Of a DNA stretch of 64,000 nucleotides, positions 21,508 through 30,161 are shown one piece after another. Within the stretch, counting starts at the first letter, position 1, and each line of letters starts with the position of its first letter. The translations under genes were made by a program, and so were the position numbers. The stretch is from Lysobacteraceae bacterium NML93-0399 (lineage in GTDB: Bacteria; Pseudomonadota; Gammaproteobacteria; Xanthomonadales; Xanthomonadaceae), in the NCBI GenBank assembly GCA_002307375.1, contig NTJI01000005.1, positions 62,001-126,000 of the forward strand, given 5' to 3'. The notes under the pieces were generated by a model. That model ran no database searches and was not told where the DNA came from. It worked only from the letters and a program-made list of their open reading frames with translations.

Positions 21508-23577
21508 ATGGCGTCACCCACGCCCCCCGCCGCCCGCCGGGCGCGCACCCTGCTCGCCGCCATCGTCGGCGGTCTGCTGCTGTCACCCGTCGCTTTCGCG
21601 GCCGAAGGCATGTGGACGCTCGACAACCTGCCCAAGGCGCAACTGCAGCAGCAGTTCCAGTTCTCGCCCGACCAGCACTGGATCGATCACGCGATGCAGT
21701 CCTCGGTGCGTCTGGCCGGCGGCTGCTCGGGGTCGTTCGTCTCGCCCGACGGGCTGGTGCTGACGAATGCGCACTGCGTGGTCGGCTGCGTGCAGGGCCT
21801 GTCTTCGCCGCAGCGCGATCTGCAGAACGACGGCTTCGTGGCCGACGCCCGCGGCGAAGAGCTGCAGTGCCCGGCCGAGGAGCTCAACGTGCTGCGCGAG
21901 ATCACCGACGTCAGCACGCGGCTGGCCAAGGCGGCCGACGGCAAGCAGGGACAGGCCTACGTCGAGGCGCGCAACGCCGAGAAGAGCCGCATCGAATCCG
22001 AGTGCGTCGGCGACGACGAGGCCAAGACCCGCTGCGACGTGGTCGAGCTGTACAACGGCGGCCAGCAGCATCTCTACCGCTACCACCGCTATTCCGACGT
22101 GCGCCTGGTGTTCACCCCCGAATACTCGGTCGGCTTCTTCGGCGGCGATCCCGACAATTTCAACTTCCCGCGCTACAACCTCGACGCCGCGCTGCTGCGC
22201 GCCTACGAGGACGGCAAGCCGGCGAACGTCGAACACCACTTCACGCTGAAGCCCGAAGGGGCCGAAGCCGGTGAACTGGTCATGGTCACCGGACATCCGG
22301 GCCGCACCCAGCGTCAGCTCACCGTCGCGCAGCTCGAAACCGTGCGCGACGTCAGCCTGATCAACAACCTGCTGTGGCTGGCCGAACGCCGCGCGATGCT
22401 GGGCCAGTACGGCCGCACCGGCGAGGAAGCCACGCGCCAGGCGCAGTCGGACCTCACCTTCACCGACAACAGTTACAAGGTCTTCCGCGGCCAGCTGCAG
22501 GCGCTGCTCGATCCGCAGGTGTTCGCCGGCAAGCGTGCCGAGGAAGCGCGCCTGCGCGAGGGCGTGGACGCCGCGCCGTGGAACGAGGTCGAAGCGGCGC
22601 AGGTTGTCGCGCGCCAGCTCGCCGTGCCCTACATGCTGCTCGAGCAGGGCCGCGGCTTCGACTCGCGCCTGTTCGGCATCGCCCGCACCCTGGTGCGCGG
22701 CGGCGCCGAGCGCGCCAAGGCCAACGATGCGCGCCTGCCCGAGTACCAGGACGCCGGTCAGGGCCGCCTGCGCCAGACGCTGATGAGCAAGGCGCCGGTG
22801 TATCCCGAGTACGAGATCGCCAAGCTGACCTGGTCGCTGACCAAGTTCCGCGAACTGCTCGGCACCGACGATCCGCTGGTGAAGGCGGTGCTCGGCACGC
22901 AATCGCCGGCGCAGGTCGCCACCGCGCTCGTCGAAGGCTCGAAGCTCGCCGACGTCGCCGAGCGCGAGCGTCTGTGGAACGGTGGTGCGGCCGCGATCGA
23001 GGCGTCCGACGATCCCTTCATCCGTCTCGCCCGCACGCTGGATGCGCCCGCGCGCGCGGTGCGCCAGCGCCAGGAGTCGGAGGTGGCGTCGATCGAATCG
23101 CGCGCCGCCACGCAGATCGCCAAGGTGCGCTTCGAGAAGCTCGGCACCACGGTCTACCCGGATGCGACCTTCACCCTGCGCCTGTCCTACGGCGACGTCG
23201 CCGGCTGGGAGGAGAACGGCAAGGCGATCGAACCGTTCACGACGATGGGCGGCGTGTTCGCGCGCAACACCGGCGCCGAGCCGTACGCGCTGCCGCAGCG
23301 CTGGCTGGATGCGGAAGGAAAAATCGCCAAGGACACGCGTTTCAACTTCGTCAGCACCAACGACATCATCGGCGGCAATTCGGGCAGCCCGGTGATCAAC
23401 CGCGATGCGCAGGTCATCGGCCTGGCCTTCGACGGCAATATCCACTCGCTGGGCGGCAGCTTCTGGTACGACCCCACGCTCAACCGCACGGTGTCGGTGC
23501 ACAGCGCGGCGATCATCGAATCGTTGAAGTCGGTGTACGGCGCCGATGCGCTGGTGAACGAATTGCTGCAGAAGTAA
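21508..23577 (+). CDS. S46 family dipeptidyl peptidase (DPP7/DPP11 type)
   Basis: The 689-residue periplasmic serine peptidase removes dipeptides from peptide N-termini. After a signal peptide (cleavage near AFA-AEG, residue 31), the catalytic triad is visible as His89 (LTNAHC), Asp226 (RYNLDAALL) and Ser625 (GGNSGSP). His89 is the same number as in characterised DPP7. Whether it prefers hydrophobic (DPP7) or acidic (DPP11) P1 residues cannot be told from what I see. A strong terminator follows the stop codon, so it is transcribed alone. Confidence 0.93.
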   Translation: MASPTPPAARRARTLLAAIVGGLLLSPVAFAAEGMWTLDNLPKAQLQQQFQFSPDQHWIDHAMQSSVRLAGGCSGSFVSPDGLVLTNAHCVVGCVQGLSSPQRDLQNDGFVADARGEELQCPAEELNVLREITDVSTRLAKAADGKQGQAYVEARNAEKSRIESECVGDDEAKTRCDVVELYNGGQQHLYRYHRYSDVRLVFTPEYSVGFFGGDPDNFNFPRYNLDAALLRAYEDGKPANVEHHFTLKPEGAEAGELVMVTGHPGRTQRQLTVAQLETVRDVSLINNLLWLAERRAMLGQYGRTGEEATRQAQSDLTFTDNSYKVFRGQLQALLDPQVFAGKRAEEARLREGVDAAPWNEVEAAQVVARQLAVPYMLLEQGRGFDSRLFGIARTLVRGGAERAKANDARLPEYQDAGQGRLRQTLMSKAPVYPEYEIAKLTWSLTKFRELLGTDDPLVKAVLGTQSPAQVATALVEGSKLADVAERERLWNGGAAAIEASDDPFIRLARTLDAPARAVRQRQESEVASIESRAATQIAKVRFEKLGTTVYPDATFTLRLSYGDVAGWEENGKAIEPFTTMGGVFARNTGAEPYALPQRWLDAEGKIAKDTRFNFVSTNDIIGGNSGSPVINRDAQVIGLAFDGNIHSLGGSFWYDPTLNRTVSVHSAAIIESLKSVYGADALVNELLQK

Positions 23578-23600
23578 GACGCCATTACAGGCGGTACGCG

Positions 23601-23636
23601 AACGGCGCTCCGGTCATCCGGGGCGCCGTTTTTTTT
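23601..23636 (+). terminator. Rho-independent terminator of the S46 peptidase gene
   Basis: AACGGCGC (23601-23608) pairs with GCGCCGTT (23623-23630), and a run of eight T ends at 23636. It lies 23 bp after the peptidase stop codon. Confidence 0.9.
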
Positions 23637-23696
23637 AGGGATTCTGACTTTCCGCAGGAGCGCGTGCACACGATGGCCCTGCGTCGGGAACGCCTC

Positions 23697-23718
23697 TCGC
23701 GCGCAAGCGCGCTCCTAC
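23697..23718 (-). repeat. GTAG-type REP element
   Basis: The minus strand reads GTAGGAGCGCGC, a TT centre and GCGCGCGA, a palindromic stem behind a GTAG head. It lies between the S46 terminator and the next REP pair. Confidence 0.75.
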
Positions 23719-23800
23719 ACGGAGCGGTAGTGTGCTGCCCGCAGAATGACGCGCGCCTGGCGAAGCCCGCTGCTGCCAAGCCGGTCCGACTGAAGCCCCT

Positions 23801-23867
23801 GTAGGAGCGCGCTCGCGCGCGAGGCGCCTTTTCCGGTCAATCCAATCGCGCGCGAGCGCACTCCTAC
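23801..23867. repeat. Inverted pair of GTAG-type REP elements
   Basis: One unit reads forward at 23801-23822 (GTAG head first) and its partner reads backward at 23846-23867, so the two heads point outward around a 23-base spacer. The GTAG of the second unit contains the TAG stop codon of the Gfo/Idh gene. Confidence 0.8.
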
Positions 23868-24904
23868 AGAGTCACGACGTGCCCATTCACGGCGCTGTCG
23901 ATGCCGGCCTGCAGCACGCGCATCACATCGAGCGCTTCGGTGAGCGAAACCGGCGGCGCGGCATCGCGCGCAATCGCATCGCGCACACCGAGGTAGAACG
24001 CGCGGTAGTCACCGGCCGGCGTCGGCGAAGCCGCGTCGGCCAAGGTGCCATCGGCGTCCACCCGCAGCAGCCGGCCGGGCGCTGGATCCACTCCCCAGCC
24101 CTCCCCACCGGGCGCCGTGCCCGCGCGCAGCGCCGCTTCCTGCGGGTCGAGTCCATGCTTGAACCAGCTGCCGCAGGTGCCGTGCACCGCGAACCGCAGG
24201 CCCGCGCCCGGCACCAGGGCGCCGGCATGCAGCACCACGCGCAAGCGGGGATACCGCAGCACCACGTGGAACCAGTCATCGATCTCGGCGCCGCTGCGCT
24301 GGATCGCGATGTCCGCCTGCACCGCTTCCGGCGGGCCGAACAGTTGCAGCGCCTGGTCGACCAGGTGCGGACCCAGGTCCAGCCACAGCCCGGCGCCCGG
24401 GCCGGCGCGTTCGCGCCAGCGGTCGGGCACCACGGGCCGGAAGCGGTCGAAGTGCGAATGCAGCTCGGCGATCTCGCCCAGAACGCCGGCATCCACCAAT
24501 GCCCGCAGAGCCAGGAAGTCGGCATCCCATCGCCGGTTCTGGAACACGGCGAGCATCCGGCCCGAATCGCGAGCCGCCGCCGCAACGGTCTGCGCCTCGG
24601 TCAGATCGATCGCGAAAGGCTTGTCGACGACAACGTGCTTGCCGGCCGCAAGCGCGGCCATTGCCAGCGGCGCGTGCGTGGCGTTGGGAGAGGCGATGAC
24701 GACCAGGTCGATCGACGGGTCCTCGAACGCCGCCTGCGGCGATGCGACGACGCGCACCTCGGGCAGGTCCGCATGCACCTTGCCCGCATCGCTGGACACG
24801 ATCGTCCGCAGTGCCAGCCCGGGTGTCGCCTCGATCAGCGGTGCATGGAACACCCGGCCCGCCAGGCCGTAGCCGACCAGCGCGACGCGTACGGCTTCGC
24901 TCAC
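23864..24904 (-). CDS. Gfo/Idh/MocA family NAD(P)-dependent oxidoreductase
   Basis: The 346-residue protein has an N-terminal Rossmann domain (VALVGYGLAGRVFHAPLI, residues 7-24) and the conserved VDKPFAIDLTEA segment, where Lys93-Pro is the family EKP-like motif. The C-terminal alpha/beta domain carries GLWLDLGPHLVDQALQLFG. It resembles the YdgJ/scyllo-inositol-dehydrogenase-like subgroup, but the substrate is not predictable. Translation seems to start at GTG, five bases after the DUF2782 stop, so the two genes form a pair. Its stop codon TAG comes from a REP element. Confidence 0.87.
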   Translation of the reverse strand: MSEAVRVALVGYGLAGRVFHAPLIEATPGLALRTIVSSDAGKVHADLPEVRVVASPQAAFEDPSIDLVVIASPNATHAPLAMAALAAGKHVVVDKPFAIDLTEAQTVAAAARDSGRMLAVFQNRRWDADFLALRALVDAGVLGEIAELHSHFDRFRPVVPDRWRERAGPGAGLWLDLGPHLVDQALQLFGPPEAVQADIAIQRSGAEIDDWFHVVLRYPRLRVVLHAGALVPGAGLRFAVHGTCGSWFKHGLDPQEAALRAGTAPGGEGWGVDPAPGRLLRVDADGTLADAASPTPAGDYRAFYLGVRDAIARDAAPPVSLTEALDVMRVLQAGIDSAVNGHVVTL

Positions 24905-24909
24905 GGGGT

Positions 24910-25206
24910 TTACCAGCTGAACAGTTCGAAGTAGGTCTGGGGCACGTCGTCGCGGTCGCCGTCGATGCTGCCGTCGCCATCGCGGTCGTAGAGGAAGTAC
25001 GCCGGTCCGCGCGAGGGCACGACCTGCACCGCGCGCAGCTGACCGTTGATGCGGTATTCGGTGATCTGGTCACCGTTCGACTCGGTGCGCGTCACCTGCT
25101 GCGCATCGGGCGGAATGCCGTCCGGCCAGGCGCCGTCGCCGGTGGTCGCGCATGCGGTCAGGCCGAGCAGAGCGGCGGCGAGCAGGGCGGTGCGGATGCG
25201 GTGCAT
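24910..25206 (-). CDS. DUF2782 lipoprotein
   Basis: The 98-residue protein has a lipobox (LGLTAC, Cys about residue 19) and the DUF2782 core (GDQITEYRINGQLRAVQVVPSRGPAYFLYD), ending with an acidic DRDGDGSIDGDRDD segment. In Pseudomonas and related bacteria this small protein is encoded next to polA, as here, divergently. The function is unknown. GGAG lies six bases before the ATG. Confidence 0.85.
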   Translation of the reverse strand: MHRIRTALLAAALLGLTACATTGDGAWPDGIPPDAQQVTRTESNGDQITEYRINGQLRAVQVVPSRGPAYFLYDRDGDGSIDGDRDDVPQTYFELFSW

Positions 25207-25311
25207 GGCGGACTCCGGCGGCAGGCATGGCGCGACAGTATGCGGCCGCATGCATGGTGCGCGGGTGACGCGTCGCACGGGCTGCGCCGGGTGCGGCGGT
25301 AGAATCCCGGG

Positions 25312-28041
25312 ATGAAACGCCTGATCCTGATCGACGGGTCCTCGTACCTGTATCGCGCCTTCCACGCGCTGCCGCCGCTGTCCAACGCCGACGGCGAACC
25401 GACCGGCGCGCTGTTCGGCATCGTCAACATGCTGCGCGCGACCACCAAGGAAGCGCCGGACTTCGCCGCCTTCGTCGTCGATGCGCCGGGCAAGACCTTC
25501 CGCGACGATCTCTTTGATCAATACAAGGCCAACCGTCCGCCGATGCCCGACGACCTGCGCGCGCAGGTCGAGCCGATGTGCGCCATCGTCGAGGCGCTGG
25601 GTTTTCCGATCCTGCGCGTGGGCGGCGTGGAAGCCGACGACGTCATCGGCACGCTGGCGCTGCAGGCCAGCGAGGCCGGCATCGATGTGACCATCTCCAC
25701 CGGCGACAAGGACTTCGCCCAGCTGGTGCGCCCGCGCGTGACCCTGGTCAACACCATGAGCGGCAGCCGCATGGATTCCGAAGCCGCGGTGCTCGACAAG
25801 TTCGGTGTGCGGCCTGACCAGATCGTCGACATGCTCGCCTTGATGGGCGACAGCATCGACAACATTCCCGGCGTGCCCAAGTGCGGGCCGAAGACCGCGG
25901 CCAAGTGGCTGGCCGAATACGAATCGCTGGACGGCGTGATCGCCAACGCTGTGAACATCAAGGGCAAGATCGGTGACAACCTGCGCGAGGCGCTGCCGCA
26001 GCTGCCGCTCAGCCGCACGCTGGCGACGATCAAGACCGACGTGGCGCTCGACTGCACGCCCGAGTCGCTGGTGCTGCGCGGGCGTGATGCTGACACCTTG
26101 CGCGGCCTCTACGCCCGCTACGGCTTCACCCAGGCCTTGCGTGAACTCGAAGGCGGCGATGCCGCGCCTGCCGCCGCGGCAACGGCCACGCCCGTGCAGG
26201 CGCCGGCGTCGCTCGATCCCGCGCTCGCCGGACCGGGCGAGTACGAGGCGGTGCTGACGCAGGCGCAGCTCGACGACTGGATCGCCAGACTGCAGGCCGC
26301 CGACGAATTCGCGTTCGACACCGAAACCGACGCGCTCGATGCGATGCGCTCGGGTCTGGTGGGCATCAGCCTGGCGGTGGAACCGGGGCGTGCAGCGTAC
26401 ATTCCGCTGGCGCACGACTACCCGGGCGTGCCGGCGCAGCTCGACCGCGACCATGTGCTCGCCGCGCTGCGGCCGCTGCTCGAGGATCCGGCCAAACGCA
26501 AGCTCGGCCAGCACGGCAAGTACGACATCCACGTGCTGCGCCGGCATGGCATCGACGTGCAGGGCTACGCCGACGACACGCTGCTGGAAAGCTTCGTGCT
26601 CGACGCCGGTATCGCCCGCCACGACATGGACGCGCTGGCGCGGCGCCACCTGGGCATCGAAACGGTGTTGTTCGAGGACGTGGCCGGCAAGGGCGCCAAG
26701 CAGATTTCCTTCGCCCAGGTCGCGCTCGACGATGCGGTCCGTTACGCCGCCGAGGATGCCGACATCACCCTGCGCCTGCATCGCGTGCTGGGGCCGCGCG
26801 TGGCCGCGGACGCCGGGCTTGCCCGCGTGTATGGCGAGATCGAGATGCCGCTGGTGCCGGTGCTCGCGCGCATCGAGGCCAACGGCGTCAAGGTCGACGT
26901 CGAGGAACTGCGCCGCCAGAGCGCCGATCTGTCGCGGCGCATGCTCGCCGCCCAGCAAAAATCGACCGAACTCGCCGGGCGCGCGTTCAACCTCGATTCG
27001 CCCAAACAGGTCTGCGCGTTGCTGTTCGACGAGCTCGGCCTGCCGGCCGTGGTCAAGACGCCCAAGGGCCAGCCGAGCGCGAACGAAGAAGCGCTCGAGG
27101 CGATCGCCGACCAGCACGAGCTGCCGCGGGTGATCCTCGAGTACCGCAGCCTGGCCAAGCTGCGCGGCACCTATACCGACAAGCTGCCGGGCATGATCAA
27201 TGCCGACACCGGTCGCGTGCACACCAGCTATCACCAGGCCGGCGCTGCAACCGGGCGCCTGTCCTCGTCCGATCCCAACCTGCAGAACATCCCGATCCGC
27301 ACCGACGACGGGCGCCGCATCCGCCGCGCCTTCGTCGCGCCCGAAGGCCGGCGCCTGATCGCCTGCGACTACTCGCAGATCGAACTGCGGATCATGGCCC
27401 ACCTGTCGGAAGACCCGGGTCTGGTGCGGGCATTCGAGTCGGGCGTGGACATCCACCGGGCGACTGCGGCCGAGGTGTTCGGGCGTGCGCTCGAGGACGT
27501 CACCAGCAACGAGCGCCGCGCCGCCAAGGCGATCAACTTCGGCCTGATGTACGGCATGAGTGCGTTCGGTCTGGCGCGCAACCTCGGCATCGGCCGCGGC
27601 GAGGCGCAGGACTACATCGCGCTGTATTTCTCCCGCTATCCGGGCGTGCGCGACTTCATGGAGCGCACCCGCCAGCAGGCGCGCGAACGCGGCTATGTCG
27701 AAACCGTGTTCGGTCGCCGGCTTACGCTCGACTTCATCCAGAAGGGCAATGCCTCCCAGCGGGCCGGCGCCGAGCGCGCGGCGATCAACGCGCCGATGCA
27801 GGGCACGGCGGCCGACATCATCAAGCGCGCGATGGTGTCGATCGACGCCTGGATGGCCGACTACGCCGATCGCGCCCGGATGATCCTGCAGGTGCACGAC
27901 GAACTGGTGTTCGAGGCGGACATCGATTTCGTCGACACCTTGCTCGCCGAGGTCGTGGCGCGGATGGTCGGTGCGGCCGAACTGCGGGTGCCGCTGGTTG
28001 TCGATTGCGGAACCGGCGCCAATTGGGACGAGGCGCACTGA
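25312..28041 (+). CDS. polA: DNA polymerase I
   Basis: The 909-residue enzyme is full length. The 5'-3' exonuclease domain (1 to about 290) carries GGVEADDVIGTLA and GDSIDNIPGVP. The 3'-5' exonuclease domain begins with an intact FDTET (about 335-339), so proofreading is expected. Polymerase motifs A (DYSQIELR, about 686), B (RRAAKAINFGLMYG) and C (VHDELVFE, about 861) are all present. It fills gaps in repair and matures Okazaki fragments. It is divergent from the DUF2782 gene across 105 bp. A possible small RNA follows it. Confidence 0.97.
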   Translation: MKRLILIDGSSYLYRAFHALPPLSNADGEPTGALFGIVNMLRATTKEAPDFAAFVVDAPGKTFRDDLFDQYKANRPPMPDDLRAQVEPMCAIVEALGFPILRVGGVEADDVIGTLALQASEAGIDVTISTGDKDFAQLVRPRVTLVNTMSGSRMDSEAAVLDKFGVRPDQIVDMLALMGDSIDNIPGVPKCGPKTAAKWLAEYESLDGVIANAVNIKGKIGDNLREALPQLPLSRTLATIKTDVALDCTPESLVLRGRDADTLRGLYARYGFTQALRELEGGDAAPAAAATATPVQAPASLDPALAGPGEYEAVLTQAQLDDWIARLQAADEFAFDTETDALDAMRSGLVGISLAVEPGRAAYIPLAHDYPGVPAQLDRDHVLAALRPLLEDPAKRKLGQHGKYDIHVLRRHGIDVQGYADDTLLESFVLDAGIARHDMDALARRHLGIETVLFEDVAGKGAKQISFAQVALDDAVRYAAEDADITLRLHRVLGPRVAADAGLARVYGEIEMPLVPVLARIEANGVKVDVEELRRQSADLSRRMLAAQQKSTELAGRAFNLDSPKQVCALLFDELGLPAVVKTPKGQPSANEEALEAIADQHELPRVILEYRSLAKLRGTYTDKLPGMINADTGRVHTSYHQAGAATGRLSSSDPNLQNIPIRTDDGRRIRRAFVAPEGRRLIACDYSQIELRIMAHLSEDPGLVRAFESGVDIHRATAAEVFGRALEDVTSNERRAAKAINFGLMYGMSAFGLARNLGIGRGEAQDYIALYFSRYPGVRDFMERTRQQARERGYVETVFGRRLTLDFIQKGNASQRAGAERAAINAPMQGTAADIIKRAMVSIDAWMADYADRARMILQVHDELVFEADIDFVDTLLAEVVARMVGAAELRVPLVVDCGTGANWDEAH

Positions 28042-28186
28042 CACATTTCGGGGGCGCAATCGCTATGCCGATTTTGGCGGTGCGCGGACCTTTCGGGACG
28101 GGAGTAAATGCGCCCTGAATCCAACAGAAAATTAACCGGAATCTTCACGATCCATCCATCCGCGGAATGGTCTTATGATCCTCGAC

Positions 28187-28307
28187 AGATGCAAGGTCTG
28201 TCGCAGATCGCTTCCTTCCCCTGGAGTGATCGACCGGAACCATCAGGCGTCTCCCCGCGCCCGGTTCCCCGAGCCCCGTAGGCCCCCCCTGCCTGCGGGG
28301 CTTTTTT
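28187..28307 (+). ncRNA. Candidate small RNA in the polA-downstream (Spot 42/ErsA) position
   Basis: A possible -10 box TATGAT lies at 28174-28179 behind AT-rich DNA, although no good -35 is seen. About 120 bases later comes a strong T-tailed terminator. E. coli Spot 42 and Pseudomonas ErsA are encoded immediately downstream of polA in the same orientation, which is why I flag this. I see no obvious primary-sequence match to either. The 5' end is a guess, and the element could simply be the polA 3' UTR. Confidence 0.4.
28273..28307 (+). terminator. Strong rho-independent terminator downstream of polA
   Basis: GCCCCGTAGGC (28273-28283) pairs over 11 bp with GCCTGCGGGGC (28291-28301) around a C-rich loop, followed by six T. 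It would end polA read-through or the candidate small RNA. Confidence 0.92.
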
Positions 28308-28334
28308 ATGTCTGAAATTCAGCGAATCCGCCCT

Positions 28335-28427
28335 GTAGGAGCGCGCTTGCGCGCGAAGCTTGCTACTGCCGGATAGGGACTCGAAAAGCTGTCGCGGGAA
28401 GCCACTCGCGCGCAAGCGCGCTCCTAC
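28335..28427. repeat. Inverted pair of GTAG-type REP elements
   Basis: A forward unit (28335-28356) and a reverse unit (28406-28427) face outward with a 49-base spacer. They lie between the convergent polA and rluA genes. Confidence 0.8.
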
Positions 28428-28444
28428 AGGGGCATGTCGGAGAG

Positions 28445-29122
28445 TCAGAACGGGGCTGGGCAGGCGATTCGCACGATGTCGCCACTGGCCGGGTGGGCGA
28501 GCGTCAGGGCTTCGGCGTGCAGCAGCAGCCGCGGTGCGCGGGCGAGGGCGGCCGGGGGCGCATACAGCGCATCGCCGAGGATGGGATGGCCGATTGCCTG
28601 CAGGTGCACCCGCAGCTGGTGGCTGCGTCCGGTTTCGGGCATCAGCGCCAGGCGGGCGCAGCGCGTGCCGTCCAGCGCGTGCCCCCGCCCGAGAACGATC
28701 CACTCCGTACTGGCGGGTTTGCCGGACACCGCGTCGACCATCTGCCGTGGCCGATTGGGCCAGTCGGCGAGCAGCGGCAGCTCGATCCGCCCGGCGCTCT
28801 CCTCGGGCCAGCCATCGACGAGTGCGATGTAGCGCTTGTCCACACGCCGTTGCGCGAAGGCATCGCCGAGGGTCCGCTGCGCCGCCAGGCCGCGCGCGAA
28901 CACGATGACGCCGGAAGTCGCCTGGTCGAGCCGGTGCACGACGCGCGCATCGGGCCACTGCGCCAGCACGCGGGTCGCCAGACAGGCCTGCTTGTCCGCG
29001 CCGCGTCCGGGCACCGAGAGCAGCCCGCTGGGCTTGTCGAACGCGAGCAGCTGCGCGTCGGCATGCAGCACCTGCAGGCAGTCGGGCACCACGTCCGGAT
29101 GCGCGGCCCATTCGGCGTGCAT
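28445..29122 (-). CDS. rluA: RluA-type 23S rRNA/tRNA pseudouridine synthase
   Basis: The 225-residue enzyme should make pseudouridine 746 in 23S rRNA and 32 in tRNAs, the dual activity of RluA. It follows E. coli RluA closely: NKPSGLLSVPGRG-like start, HRLDQATSG with catalytic Asp66, DWPNRPRQMV, ETGRSHQLRVHLQAIGHPILGD and RLLLHAE. The ATG lies 5 bases after the hemF stop, so translation is probably coupled to hemF. The open frame extends far upstream across hemF but has no coding character there. Confidence 0.92.
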   Translation of the reverse strand: MHAEWAAHPDVVPDCLQVLHADAQLLAFDKPSGLLSVPGRGADKQACLATRVLAQWPDARVVHRLDQATSGVIVFARGLAAQRTLGDAFAQRRVDKRYIALVDGWPEESAGRIELPLLADWPNRPRQMVDAVSGKPASTEWIVLGRGHALDGTRCARLALMPETGRSHQLRVHLQAIGHPILGDALYAPPAALARAPRLLLHAEALTLAHPASGDIVRIACPAPF

Positions 29123-29127
29123 GGCGG

Positions 29128-30039
29128 TCAGGCCAGCTCGGCGAGCCAGTCGCGCGGGCGCAGGTAGTCGGCCAGACGCGTCTCGTCGCTGCCGGCCTCG
29201 GGCGCGTAGCCGTATTCCCAGCGTACGAGCGGCGGCAGGCTCATCAGGATCGACTCTGCGCGTCCGCCCGACTGCAGGCCGAACAGCGTGCCACGGTCGT
29301 AGACGAGGTTGAATTCGACGTAGCGGCCACGACGGTAGAGCTGGAACTGGCGCTCGCGCTCGCCGTAGGGCGCATGCTTGCGGCGCTCGACGATCGGCAG
29401 ATAGGCGTCGAGGAAGCCATCGCCCACTGCGCGCATGTAGGCGAAGTCGGCGTCGAAGTCCTCGTGCAGGTCGTCGAAGAACAGGCCGCCAACGCCGCGC
29501 GTCTCGCCGCGATGACGCAGGAAGAAATAGTCGTCGCACCAGCGCTTGTGGGCGTCGTAGCGCGCCTGTCCGCCGAAGGGCTCGCACAACGCGCGCGCGA
29601 CACGGTGCCAGTGCAGCACGTCCTCGTCGACGGGATAGAACGGTGTCAGGTCGAAGCCGCCGCCGAACCAGGCGGCGACGGTTTCGCCGTCACGCATCGC
29701 ACGGAAGTGGCGCACGTTGGCGTGCGTGGTCGGCAGGTGCGGGTTGCCTGGGTGGAACACCAGCGAGACGCCACAGGCGCGCCACGAGGCACCGGCGAGT
29801 TCGGGCCGGTTGGCGCTGGCCGAAGGCGGCAAGGCCGTACCGGAGACGTCGGAGAAACCGATACCGGCCTGCTCGAACACCGCGCCGTCGCGCAATACGC
29901 GGGTGCGGCCGCCGCCGCCCTCGGCGCGCTCCCACAGGTCTTCGGTGAAGCGCGCCTGGCCGTCGGCAGCCTCGATGGCGTGGCAGATCCGGTCCTGCAG
30001 GCCGGTGAGGTAGTCGCGGACGCTGTCGAAAGAGTTCAT
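29128..30039 (-). CDS. hemF: Oxygen-dependent coproporphyrinogen III oxidase
   Basis: The 303-residue enzyme (E. coli HemF has 299) oxidatively decarboxylates coproporphyrinogen III to protoporphyrinogen IX in haem synthesis. Family blocks include [57 protein letters not shown] and [12 protein letters not shown](L)FGLQSGGR. I place the start at the ATG giving MNSFDSV; upstream in-frame ATGs would place coding sequence over the FNR-type box. An FNR/Anr consensus box 35 bp upstream suggests oxygen-responsive control. It is followed by rluA. Confidence 0.95.
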   Translation of the reverse strand: MNSFDSVRDYLTGLQDRICHAIEAADGQARFTEDLWERAEGGGGRTRVLRDGAVFEQAGIGFSDVSGTALPPSASANRPELAGASWRACGVSLVFHPGNPHLPTTHANVRHFRAMRDGETVAAWFGGGFDLTPFYPVDEDVLHWHRVARALCEPFGGQARYDAHKRWCDDYFFLRHRGETRGVGGLFFDDLHEDFDADFAYMRAVGDGFLDAYLPIVERRKHAPYGERERQFQLYRRGRYVEFNLVYDRGTLFGLQSGGRAESILMSLPPLVRWEYGYAPEAGSDETRLADYLRPRDWLAELA

Positions 30040-30073
30040 GGCGCGCATTGTAGGCGCCGCCCCGACGGCGACA

Positions 30074-30087
30074 TTGATCCTGATCAA
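30074..30087. promoter_or_regulatory. FNR/Anr-type box upstream of hemF
   Basis: TTGATCCTGATCAA matches the FNR/Anr consensus TTGAT-N4-ATCAA exactly. It lies 35 bp before the hemF ATG. In Pseudomonas aeruginosa, hemF is known to respond to Anr, so the match is functionally sensible. Activation or repression cannot be decided without the transcription start. Confidence 0.7.
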
Positions 30088-30142
30088 GCCGGCGGAGCGT
30101 CCGCCGTCGCGATGCGCGTGCGTTCACCGGTCATGCCCACCG

Positions 30143-30161
30143 TGCGCGAGCGCGCCGCTAC
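30143..30161 (-). repeat. Degenerate GTAG-type REP element
   Basis: The minus strand reads GTAGCGGCGCGCTCGCGCA, a shortened version of the window's REP unit. Its GTAG holds the TAG stop codon of the PH-like protein gene. Confidence 0.5.

Larger units (their letters stand above)
28042..28444. other. Intergenic region downstream of polA
   Basis: These 403 bases carry no open reading frame I can support. In order they hold an AT-richer stretch with a possible promoter (about 28120-28180), a possible small RNA closed by a strong terminator (28273-28307) and an inverted REP pair (28335-28427). Confidence 0.6.

Noticed and set aside
23697-23867. Closely spaced GC-rich repeats that might look like a CRISPR array
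   Set aside because: The units are self-palindromic, occur in both orientations with irregular spacing, recur singly elsewhere and have no cas genes nearby. They fit REP elements.
28445-29587. The longer 380-codon frame for rluA
   Set aside because: The first 155 codons run over hemF in another frame and are Arg/Ala/Pro-rich noise. The ATG at 29122 gives the normal RluA N-terminus.
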